DNA of 5,595 nucleotides from Deltaproteobacteria bacterium (GTDB taxonomy: Bacteria; Desulfobacterota; Desulfarculia; Adiutricales; Adiutricaceae). The stretch is taken from assembly GCA_031279525.1 (NCBI GenBank), contig JAITIH010000180.1:1-5595 (forward strand). Direction: 5' to 3'. Positions 1 through 4,834 of this stretch are shown piece by piece. Below the pieces are notes generated by a model, which worked only from the letters and a program-made list of their open reading frames with translations, was not told the origin of the DNA and did no database searches. Made by a program: the position numbers and the translations under genes. Within the stretch, counting starts at the first letter, position 1, and the number at the start of each line of letters is the position of its first letter.

Positions 1-42
1 TTCCGAAAAATCAAGAATCTCGACCGATAATACTTTATTCTT

Positions 43-102
43 GGCTAGAAATCCGGGATCCTGGCCGGAAATCCGGGATCCTGGCTGAAAATCCTTCAAA
101 TC
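43..102. repeat. 20-bp tandem repeat, three units
   Basis: Units at 43-62 and 63-82 match at 18 of 20 positions. A third unit at 83-102 keeps only the first half (GGCTGAAAATCC) and has drifted. Each good unit contains ATCCGGGAT, which is itself a short palindrome. No gene overlaps it. The function is unknown; it may be a simple expansion of intergenic sequence. Confidence 0.75.
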
Positions 103-142
103 TTCCCGTCGAATCCTAAAAATTTCCCCATTAATCCGAAAA

Positions 143-191
143 CCCCGCCCAAAATAAGGCCGGCGTCGATTGACTTATTTTGGGGGCGGGG
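143..191 (-). terminator. GC-rich hairpin, possible minus-strand terminator
   Basis: The arms are 143-158 (CCCCG then CCCAAAATAAG) and 174-191. They pair over 16 bp with a two-G bulge at 185-186 and a 15-nt loop. Read on the minus strand, the hairpin lies about 120 nt after the stop of the dsrB-like gene and is followed at once by TTTT, as in a Rho-independent terminator. The U-run is short and the distance from the stop long, so a regulatory or mRNA-stabilising hairpin is also possible. The arm sequence TGACTTATTT recurs exactly upstream of the dsrA-like gene. Confidence 0.5.
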
Positions 192-311
192 GAAACCGCC
201 TTCGCCGCCTTGGGGGCTTAGCGGAGCTCTAAGAGCCAAAGCCGCGTGGCCGCTAGATCCAAAAACCGCGCGGATCGACCTAAGAAATCGGAAGGTCCTT
301 TTTTTGGCTCT

Positions 312-1523
312 CTAGCCTGTCGCTGGGGATTTGAGCGGCTTCGGCGGTTGGTCGAAGTTGCCTAGTAAACCCCTTCTTTCCAGAAACTCTAAAAACGGTT
401 CAAGGACTCTGGCTTCGTCAAGCCAGAGATCGATCAGAGCGAAGATTTTTTCCCCGGCCAGGGCTAGATCCTCGGGAACCGGGTCCCAGGCGACCTTGGG
501 GGCCAGGTAGACCGGGACATGGCCCAGCCGACGACCGGAGAGGACCAACCGAAAGTGGCCCCCTTGCGGGCTGGGCCAGCCAAAGGCCGGGTCCTCATGC
601 GCGCACCAACCGCACCGGCCGCAGAGCTTTTGGTTTAGCTCCAAGGCGGTCTCCGGCTTGGAGGAGCGGGAGATGGCCCCGTTCGGGCAGTTGGCCACCA
701 GGCGCGCGACTTTGGGGGAGAGGGCGGCCAGTTCCTGGTCTATGACCGGGTAGACGCGGCGTCGCCCCTGAAAGGTCAGGTCGGCGTACTCGTAAAGGCC
801 GCAGTCCTGGCCCTGGCCGGCCTGGCAGCCGGCTATGGAAATCACTAAGGGGGCCCGGTCGCCCAGGGGCGGCCAAGGGCGGGCTTTGGCCAAGGCGGCC
901 AAGGCCTCGGCCGTGGACAGAGTGTCTTTGGTCGCTTCTTTGCAAAAAAACAAGCCCGGACAAGCCATGAGCCTAAAAGGCCAGTCCCCGGGGTCGGGGG
1001 CTGGGGCTGGGGCCAGCTTGGCCGCCTGTTCCAGCGACTTGCGGTCGTTAAAGAAGACGTCCAGCTCGTTGTGGGGGCCTAGGCAGACCCGGTCGCCGCC
1101 CAGCTTGCGGGCGGCGGCGGCCAAGGCCTTTAAGTCCTCGGCCGGCGGTGGGCCTAGCCAACTGGACCGGAGGAGAAAGACCGGCCAGTTGTCCCCGGCG
1201 GTCAAGCTAAAAGCTCGAGGGGCCTCTGGCTTGACCCGGACGCGGCCGGGCTCGTCGACTAGGCTTAACCTTAGGAAAAAAGCCGGGGCCTGGGCCAGCC
1301 GGTCGGCGGCTGGCGCGGGCCGGGCGGTCAGCATAGGCTCCAAAATGGGGGCCGACTCCATGAGAGCCCCGGCCGGGGAGGGAGCCTCGGTCAAGGGATG
1401 GGTGGCGTCGGAGCTAAGATTGGTCAGCTCGTTGGGGACCTGGGCTAGGGCCGTCTCCTCTGGGCTTAAGTCCAGCTCCAAGAGGTCTTGGGTCGATTTG
1501 GGGGCCTCGTCCGCGTCGCTCAT
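312..1523 (-). CDS. Divergent DsrB-like sulfite reductase beta subunit
   Basis: A 403-residue protein resembling DsrB, which with DsrA reduces sulfite in the cytoplasm of sulfate reducers. Residues 1-105 are a Pro/Ala/acidic leader. Residues 115-170 resemble the substrate-side half-domain (GGDRVCLGPHNELDVFF), without the Arg-rich siroheme-side motif I recall from canonical DsrB. The siroheme-cluster region has Cys188-x5-Cys194, then Cys233, Gln237 and Cys241: the usual Cx3C has become Cx3Q. YPVIDQE at 258-264 matches the DsrB PPMIDHE motif. A ferredoxin segment follows (CP at 279, Cys301, Cys304, Cys307; Asp311 replaces the last Cys). The C-terminal part (GGHFRLVLSGRRLG onward) matches the DsrB end. 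The ATG is preceded by AGAGG at 5 nt and lies 15 nt after the dsrA-like stop, so co-translation is likely. The gene ends in TAG. No dsrD follows. Family assignment is good; sulfite-reducing activity is doubtful. Confidence 0.85.
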   Translation of the reverse strand: MSDADEAPKSTQDLLELDLSPEETALAQVPNELTNLSSDATHPLTEAPSPAGALMESAPILEPMLTARPAPAADRLAQAPAFFLRLSLVDEPGRVRVKPEAPRAFSLTAGDNWPVFLLRSSWLGPPPAEDLKALAAAARKLGGDRVCLGPHNELDVFFNDRKSLEQAAKLAPAPAPDPGDWPFRLMACPGLFFCKEATKDTLSTAEALAALAKARPWPPLGDRAPLVISIAGCQAGQGQDCGLYEYADLTFQGRRRVYPVIDQELAALSPKVARLVANCPNGAISRSSKPETALELNQKLCGRCGWCAHEDPAFGWPSPQGGHFRLVLSGRRLGHVPVYLAPKVAWDPVPEDLALAGEKIFALIDLWLDEARVLEPFLEFLERRGLLGNFDQPPKPLKSPATG

Positions 1524-1528
1524 AGTCG

Positions 1529-1533
1529 CCTCT
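1529..1533 (-). promoter_or_regulatory. Ribosome binding site of the dsrB-like gene
   Basis: AGAGG on the minus strand, 5 nt before the ATG at 1523 and inside the 15-nt gap between the two genes. It supports this start and indicates separate ribosome entry for the second gene of the unit. Confidence 0.7.
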
Positions 1534-1538
1534 AGTGG

Positions 1539-3407
1539 TTAGGCCTGGCCCTCGCCGCTAGGGCCCTGGGGCGCGGGGCCGCCCTGATCGCCCTCGGGCG
1601 GGTCTTCGGCGGCGAGTCCGTTGAGGTCGGCGCGGCTAGCCGACTCGCCTTCGCCCTCGGCCATAACGTCGACGACGGGCGGGGCCATCGCCTGATCGAG
1701 AGTTAAAGGGACGGCCTCGGCCGCAAAATCTCTGGCCGCCTCGGCTTGAGGATCTAGGCTTAAGGCCGGATGGCCGTAGTCGTCGAGGGCGCCTAAACAC
1801 GTCTCCGTGGGCTTAAGGTCCAGGCCGTCGATCTCAAGGGCTTCGATTGCCAGTCCCTCGACGGCGAGGGAGTCGACTTCAAGGCTGACCGCGGCCAGGC
1901 CCTCGTCGGCCAGGCCATAGTCGACTTGGCCGTAGCCAGCGAGGCCGCCGTTAGCCAGCGGGCCTTCGGTTGGCTCTCCCTCGCCATCGGCCTGAACGTC
2001 GATTATGGGTACGTCTTCCGCCGACTCGCTTGCCGCCGGGCTTAGCTCGGACCTAAAGCCCTCGGCTGGGTCGACCGCCGTCCAGCCTGCCGCTGGGTGG
2101 GGCTCCTCCTGCGGGCCTTCGGCCGGAACGCTAAAGGTGGGATAGGGATTTTGCCCATTGCCGTCAGCCAGATCGCCAGCGCCTTCGTCCTGAACGTCGA
2201 TTATAGGGAGATCTTCCACTGGTTCGCTGCTAACCGGGGCGGTCGCGGCCAAGAAGCCATCGTCAGGGAGTGGTTCCGGTCGGTCGCCCTTAGGCGAAAA
2301 GCCATTGGCGTCGGTGGCGACGTCCAGGCGGTCGCTCTCAGGCGAAAAGCTATCAACGTCTTTGGCGACGTCCAGGCGGTCGTCCTCAGGCGAAAAGCTA
2401 TCGACGTCTTTGGCGGGGTCTGGGGCGACGTCCAGGCGGTCGCCCTCAATCGAAACGTTTTCGGCGGCGGAGCTTTCTGGCCGGGGGCCTTCAGGGGAAA
2501 CGTCGTCGGAGGGGCGGGCTGCCGCGACAGACTCGGCGGGATCCGGGCCGTTAGGGGGAGTTTCGACGTCAGCCGAGGCGGTTTCCCAGCCTAGCTCGTC
2601 GGCCAAAGCGATTTCCCGCGCGGATTGGCTAAAAAAGGCCAGGCCCAGGCGGCGAACCATTTCCGGGAGGGTCTCGTCATCCGGCAGATGGTGGGTGTAC
2701 CACAGGTCGTGCAGCTTGAAGACGACGTCCAGGGTCGGCCAGGCTTCGGTCAGGTCGAAGAAGCGATAGGACTCCGGCGGGATGGGCTCGTGGCCAAAGC
2801 GGTGGCGCCCCCCTATCCATATAGTTAAGCCCAGGCCGTCCTCGGCCAGGACGATCCCCGCGTCGGCCCTTTCCATGGCCAGGCGGCAGTCCTGGGGGCA
2901 GCCGGCCAACTCGACCCTAAACCCGTCGTCGATCTCTTTTTTCAACTCCTCGGCCAGATCCAGGAGCAAATCGGCGTGGTTGGCCCTTTGGCCTCGGCAA
3001 GGGCCCCACAAAGGGCAGCGGCCCGGGTTGGCTTGGGTTTTGACCTCAAGTCGCCTGGTCCCTAAGCGAGGCAGGCTGTCCCAGAGCTCGTCCTCCCGGT
3101 CCGGGTCGAGGCCCGGCAGGCGAACCTGGCGGCCGGGGGCTTGAATAAAGCACAGGCCCGGCCCGAACCGCTCGCTTAGCTCGGCTATCTGGTAAAGGTT
3201 GTCGGCGGCCAACCAGGCATTGTCGCTCCAGTTGAGGGTAAGGCCCAAAAGGCGATCCAACTCGGGAAAAAAGGGGGCCAAGATGGAGATTAGCTGATTT
3301 TGGCGGCCAGGCCGAAAGGGGTTCAGATCCCGGCTGGCCGCCTCCCTCATGTGACGGGTCAGCGATTCGGCTAGGCTCGGCGGCTGAGGGGGTAAGAGTT
3401 CAAACAT
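1539..3407 (-). CDS. DsrA-like sulfite reductase subunit with acidic repeat tail
   Basis: A 622-residue protein in two parts. Residues 1-265 resemble the core of dissimilatory sulfite reductase alpha subunit. Cys131-x5-Cys137 and Cys170-x3-Cys174 (AGCPQDC, cf. DsrA ACPNGC) are the classic ligands of the siroheme-coupled [4Fe-4S] cluster. The segment after Cys174 (ADAGIVLAED...TIWIGG) runs directly into the part that in DsrA follows the ferredoxin domain (...VVFKLHDLWYTH), so that domain is missing, not merely mutated. Residues 275-622 are an acidic, Pro/Gly/Ala-rich tail unknown to me in DsrA (about 437 residues). It contains 16-residue repeats at 319-385, PIIDVQ-type motifs at 401, 467 and 577, and 5-residue repeats at 484-533. 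I see no signal peptide or membrane span. I chose the ATG at 3407 (GGAG 6 nt upstream) over an in-frame TTG four codons earlier that overlaps that site. It is first of a two-gene unit with the DsrB-like gene. The sulfite-reductase relationship is fairly secure; substrate and tail function are unknown. Confidence 0.82.
   Translation of the reverse strand: MFELLPPQPPSLAESLTRHMREAASRDLNPFRPGRQNQLISILAPFFPELDRLLGLTLNWSDNAWLAADNLYQIAELSERFGPGLCFIQAPGRQVRLPGLDPDREDELWDSLPRLGTRRLEVKTQANPGRCPLWGPCRGQRANHADLLLDLAEELKKEIDDGFRVELAGCPQDCRLAMERADAGIVLAEDGLGLTIWIGGRHRFGHEPIPPESYRFFDLTEAWPTLDVVFKLHDLWYTHHLPDDETLPEMVRRLGLAFFSQSAREIALADELGWETASADVETPPNGPDPAESVAAARPSDDVSPEGPRPESSAAENVSIEGDRLDVAPDPAKDVDSFSPEDDRLDVAKDVDSFSPESDRLDVATDANGFSPKGDRPEPLPDDGFLAATAPVSSEPVEDLPIIDVQDEGAGDLADGNGQNPYPTFSVPAEGPQEEPHPAAGWTAVDPAEGFRSELSPAASESAEDVPIIDVQADGEGEPTEGPLANGGLAGYGQVDYGLADEGLAAVSLEVDSLAVEGLAIEALEIDGLDLKPTETCLGALDDYGHPALSLDPQAEAARDFAAEAVPLTLDQAMAPPVVDVMAEGEGESASRADLNGLAAEDPPEGDQGGPAPQGPSGEGQA
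1809..1958 (-). repeat. Ten 5-residue repeats (15-bp period) in DsrA-like tail
   Basis: Residues 484-533 of the DsrA-like protein divide into ten consecutive pentamers starting mostly with Leu: LANGG, LAGYG, QVDYG, LADEG, LAAVS, LEVDS, LAVEG, LAIEA, LEIDG, LDLKP. The later units follow L-x-[VI]-[DE]-[GSA]. The period resembles pentapeptide-repeat proteins, but the small residues do not sit at the canonical positions (A-[DN]-L-x-x), so I do not assign it to that family. Confidence 0.6.
2253..2453 (-). repeat. 16-residue repeats encoded by 48-bp tandem repeats
   Basis: Residues 319-385 of the DsrA-like protein contain four related units, each with SP/SI-[EK]-x-x-DR-x-[DE]: SIEGDRLDVAPDPAKDVDSF, SPEDDRLDVAKDVDSF, SPESDRLDVATDANGF and SPKGDRPEPLPDDGF. 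In DNA the units fall at 2281-2328, 2329-2376 (48 bp each), 2377-2436 (60 bp, a 12-bp insertion adding four codons) and a partial 2437-2466. All length differences are multiples of three, so the frame is kept. Recent slippage or unequal recombination is likely. Confidence 0.85.
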
Positions 3408-3413
3408 CAAAAT

Positions 3414-3417
3414 CTCC
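3414..3417 (-). promoter_or_regulatory. Ribosome binding site of the dsrA-like gene
   Basis: GGAG on the minus strand, 6 nt before the ATG at 3407. It decides the start: an upstream TTG in frame at 3419 would overlap this site and has no good site of its own. Confidence 0.7.
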
Positions 3418-3423
3418 AATCCA

Positions 3424-3442
3424 AAATAAAACTGACTTATTT
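3424..3442. promoter_or_regulatory. Operator-like palindrome AAATAA-N7-TTATTT
   Basis: A 6-bp inverted repeat with a 7-nt spacer, placed between the putative -10 element and the ribosome binding site of the dsrA-like gene and overlapping part of the -10. A bound regulator here would block transcription. AT-rich short palindromes arise by chance, so this is tentative. The right half and flank (TGACTTATTT, 3433-3442) is identical to 171-180 in the hairpin after the dsrB-like gene. Confidence 0.3.
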
Positions 3443-3468
3443 ATACTCCGAAACGCGAAAAAAAACCA
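3440..3468 (-). promoter_or_regulatory. Possible sigma-70 promoter of the dsr-like unit
   Basis: On the minus strand TGGTTT (3463-3468), a 17-nt spacer and TATAAA (3440-3445) stand 33 nt before the ATG at 3407. The -10 box is good and the spacing ideal. The -35 box is poor, so an activator may be required or the true promoter may differ. Confidence 0.4.
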
Positions 3469-3532
3469 CTAATTCCTGAGGTTCGCTAGTCCAGCCATTC
3501 TCGCCGCCAGGCGCGGCTAAAGTCCTATAAAA

Positions 3533-3616
3533 CCCTTGACGACCATTGGGGCAGGCTTTATTGGGTCGCGCGAGCCGAAGATTTAAGCCCTTGACGGTCG
3601 TAAGGGGCAGGCTTTT
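3533..3616. repeat. Imperfect direct repeat of about 27 bp, two copies
   Basis: Copies at 3533-3559 and 3588-3615 share CCCTTGACG at the left and GGGGCAGGCTTT at the right, around a diverged 6-7 nt centre. Start-to-start distance is 55 bp. On the minus strand the second copy can form CCCTT-N9-AAGGG. Conserved ends with a variable middle suggest a dispersed intergenic repeat, but only two copies are visible. Confidence 0.65.
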
Positions 3617-3751
3617 GGGCCGCTTAAGGCGGCGATGGTCGCCGCGATGTCTAGTGGGTATGGGGAACCTCGCCAATCTCGTCAATTAACGACGCCGTAA
3701 GCTCACAAAACGCGAAAAACGGGGAAAGATCATTAATTTTGGCGTCATATT

Positions 3752-3919
3752 ATGTGGAATGGCATGAGAGAAGTTTGGAGGGAGCTTACTTTCAGCGACG
3801 TTGAGTTGGATTTAAAGAAGGGGCGGGACCCTGTCGTCCCAGCGAAAAGGTCGGCTAAGGCCGCTAAAAAGGTGGCTAGCAAGAAGGTTTACGCCAACAT
3901 TTTAGACGCGCCGATTTAG
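3752..3919 (+). CDS. Small basic hypothetical protein
   Basis: A 55-codon ORF, ATG at 3752 or 3764, ending in TAG. The first half is mixed (MREVWRELTFSDVELDLKKG); the second half is rich in Lys and Ala (KRSAKAAKKVASKKVYANIL), like the basic tails of small nucleic-acid-binding proteins or a remnant end of a longer gene. Its third codon positions are moderately GC-rich, consistent with coding in this genome. I see no clear Shine-Dalgarno sequence or promoter. I do not recognise the family. It may be a gene remnant. Confidence 0.3.
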   Translation: MWNGMREVWRELTFSDVELDLKKGRDPVVPAKRSAKAAKKVASKKVYANILDAPI

Positions 3920-4090
3920 AGGGGCGTTCTCGGAACTAAGGGCCATTAGCGACTTTGTCATTTTTTTTAAGCCCAGAAATGGCAAGGCGGTTCAGCTTAG
4001 TCTTCGCCCCGATTTTAACCCTTTCTAGCGAAAAGCCTTTGGATTGTCGCAAAATATTCCAATGTACCCATAACGATTTGTCCTAAAAAG
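3920..4090. other. Short non-coding stretch
   Basis: No gene or clear signal. A run of eight or more T at about 3960 follows the small ORF, but I find no stable stem before it, so I do not call a terminator. Composition shifts toward AT near 4090, where a promoter begins. Confidence 0.4.
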
Positions 4091-4118
4091 TTAACATACT
4101 GAATTTATTAGATATTAT
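4091..4118 (+). promoter_or_regulatory. Probable sigma-70 promoter
   Basis: TTAACA (4091-4096), a 16-nt spacer and TATTAT (4113-4118), in the most AT-rich part of the window. Transcription would start near 4125. A ribosome binding site and ATG follow within 45 nt, so promoter and translation signals are in the right order for a gene starting at 4145 or 4162. Confidence 0.5.
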
Positions 4119-4146
4119 TTTCATTAGGGAGGAATTTCCAGTTAAT

Positions 4147-4152
4147 GAGGAG
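4147..4152 (+). promoter_or_regulatory. Ribosome binding site GAGGAG before the ATG at 4162
   Basis: GAGGAG with a 9-nt spacer to ATG 4162. A second purine-rich site (GGGAGGAA, about 4127-4134) precedes another ATG at 4145, whose frame closes after 17 codons. The GAGGAG site is the better match to a start that once led into a longer frame. Confidence 0.45.
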
Positions 4153-4161
4153 AAAACCAAT

Positions 4162-4620
4162 ATGGGCGTCATGCCAGAGGATAGCTTTGTTTTCCTAGGC
4201 AATGAGTTCTAAGGAGGCATTCTCTTTCAAAAAGCAAAAGAAACGCATAGGCGCGGGACCCGTGAAGAAGTCGGCGAGGAAATTTACGGAAGCTATCCAC
4301 GGCCAAACGACCAAGCGTTTTGGCAGGATGGGCGCCAGCGCGACATCGAAGAATCTGAGCGAAAAAATTAGGGGCTGGCCAACCGTATCCGCGCGGGCGC
4401 GGTCTCAAAATCCCACCGGAGGATATCTCGACGCGTCGCGGGCTGGCGTCGCCACTGGCTGAAGGATAAGCGCAAGTGGCGTACATTGCGTTATAAGCGC
4501 CTTAACGACAAGCGAATGCGCGCGGAATACAACCTATTGGACATTATCTCTTTAACGCCAAAGCGCTCGAGAGCGAAGTTAAGAAAACTGAAAGGAAAGC
4601 CGGATGCGGGATTATGTTGA
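4162..4620 (+). pseudogene. Broken basic ORF behind an intact promoter and RBS
   Basis: From ATG 4162 the frame spans 152 codons to TGA 4618-4620 but is broken by TAA at 4210-4212 and TAG at 4369-4371. The pieces read as ordinary protein: 52 codons including GEEIYGSYPRPNDQAFWQDG, then 82 strongly basic codons (WRRHWLKDKRKWRTLRYKRL...). My count of third-position GC is about two thirds in the last piece and about half in the middle one. With a promoter and Shine-Dalgarno site in front, a decayed gene is plausible. The rival is an uninterrupted 86-codon ORF in another frame (ATG 4202 to TGA 4462, Lys/Arg-rich, MSSKEAFSFKKQKKRIGAG start, about 60 percent GC at third positions) with no ribosome binding site at useful distance. 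I cannot decide which frame was coding and do not recognise either product. Confidence 0.3.
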
Positions 4621-4679
4621 GCGCGACATAATCTAGAACTCCACATAAGCTGGAAATTGGCGAGTTCGGTTTGATGGGG

Positions 4680-4722
4680 GGCGACTGGAAACGGGGCCAA
4701 ACAGTCTACCGCTCCAGTCGCC
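4680..4722. repeat. 10-bp perfect inverted repeat
   Basis: GGCGACTGGA at 4680-4689 and its exact complement at 4713-4722, with a 23-nt loop. A bulged extension (GGG against CCC) is possible. No T-run follows on either strand, so it is not a standard terminator. It lies about 113 nt past the end of the rpn gene. Confidence 0.55.
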
Positions 4723-4766
4723 TACCCGACAAAAAAATGTGGTCCCAATTAAGGTCAGAAACTAAA

Positions 4767-4805
4767 GATAATCTCGCCGCGTCCATGGTCGCCTCGACGT
4801 CAACG
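4767..4805 (-). repeat. Fragment of rpn 5' coding sequence (direct repeat copy)
   Basis: These 39 bp match 5555-5594 at 36 of 40 aligned positions with a single 1-nt gap and the same orientation. In the right-hand copy the segment encodes VDVEA...AGEI of the nuclease core. Here the gap shifts the frame. It is best read as a relic of a second, tandem rpn copy. Confidence 0.7.
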
Positions 4806-4834
4806 GAACAACCGTTTGGGGGCGTTGCGGAATG

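Larger units (their letters stand above)
1..311. other. Non-coding region downstream of the dsrB-like gene
   Basis: I see no convincing gene here. The stretch holds a 20-bp tandem repeat at 43-102, a strong interrupted inverted repeat at 143-191 and a 9-bp inverted repeat (AGAGCCAAA at 232-240, its complement at 303-311). A weak plus-strand hairpin (GACCT at 277-281, AGGTC at 293-297) is followed by a run of seven T and could stop transcription entering from the left, but a 5-bp stem is little evidence. Beyond the TAG of the dsrB-like gene the same frame stays open for 71 codons, to a TGA at 96-98. In DNA this GC-rich that is not strong evidence of coding. Confidence 0.6.
3420..3751. other. 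Intergenic region upstream of the dsr-like unit
   Basis: It carries the putative promoter and palindrome of the minus-strand unit at its left end, a pair of imperfect direct repeats at 3533-3616, and two small GC-rich hairpins (GCCGC/GCGGC around 3619-3633 and GCGGCGA-TGG-TCGCCGC just after). An 82-codon minus-strand frame at 3437-3685 starts with TTG, has no ribosome binding site and overlaps both promoter and repeats, so I do not call it a gene. Confidence 0.55.
4621..4834. other. Intergenic stretch with hairpin and rpn fragment
   Basis: No intact gene. It contains an inverted repeat at 4680-4722 and, at 4767-4805, a short fragment matching the 5' coding part of the rpn gene to its right. 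In the minus-strand frame the fragment reads VDVEA and then diverges, with stops on both sides, so it cannot be expressed as a nuclease. Confidence 0.5.

Noticed and set aside
835..1542. Long plus-strand ORF of 235 codons opposite the dsrB-like gene
   Set aside because: It is an antisense shadow: Ser/Ala/Arg/Gly-rich low-complexity translation, no family resemblance, and the opposite strand has clear Dsr motifs and a ribosome binding site.
2281..2466. CRISPR-like array
   Set aside because: The 48-bp units are contiguous with no unique spacers and lie in frame inside a coding region.
2097..2828. Several plus-strand ORFs opposite the repeat tail of the dsrA-like gene
   Set aside because: They exist because the 48-bp repeats lack stops in several frames. 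The minus frame continues the enzyme core without a break and has the acidic composition expected of a tail.
3424..3442. Rex or HcpR/FNR-type operator upstream of the dsr-like unit
   Set aside because: The half-sites are AAATAA/TTATTT, not TTGTGA/TCACAA or TTGAT/ATCAA, so no known regulator is assigned.
3437..3685. 82-codon minus-strand ORF
   Set aside because: TTG start, no ribosome binding site, overlaps the putative promoter and a direct-repeat pair, and the translation is Arg/Pro-rich without recognisable features.
4169..4486. 105-codon minus-strand ORF
   Set aside because: Opposite the plus-strand frames that have a promoter and Shine-Dalgarno site; low-complexity start and no family resemblance.
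4491..4700. 69-codon minus-strand ORF
   Set aside because: No ribosome binding site, and it lies opposite the more coding-like last piece of the broken plus-strand frame.
4676..4730. tRNA or tRNA fragment suggested by the stem at 4680-4722
   Set aside because: No T-loop consensus (GGTTCGA), no convincing anticodon arm, and the paired length and loop do not fit a cloverleaf.
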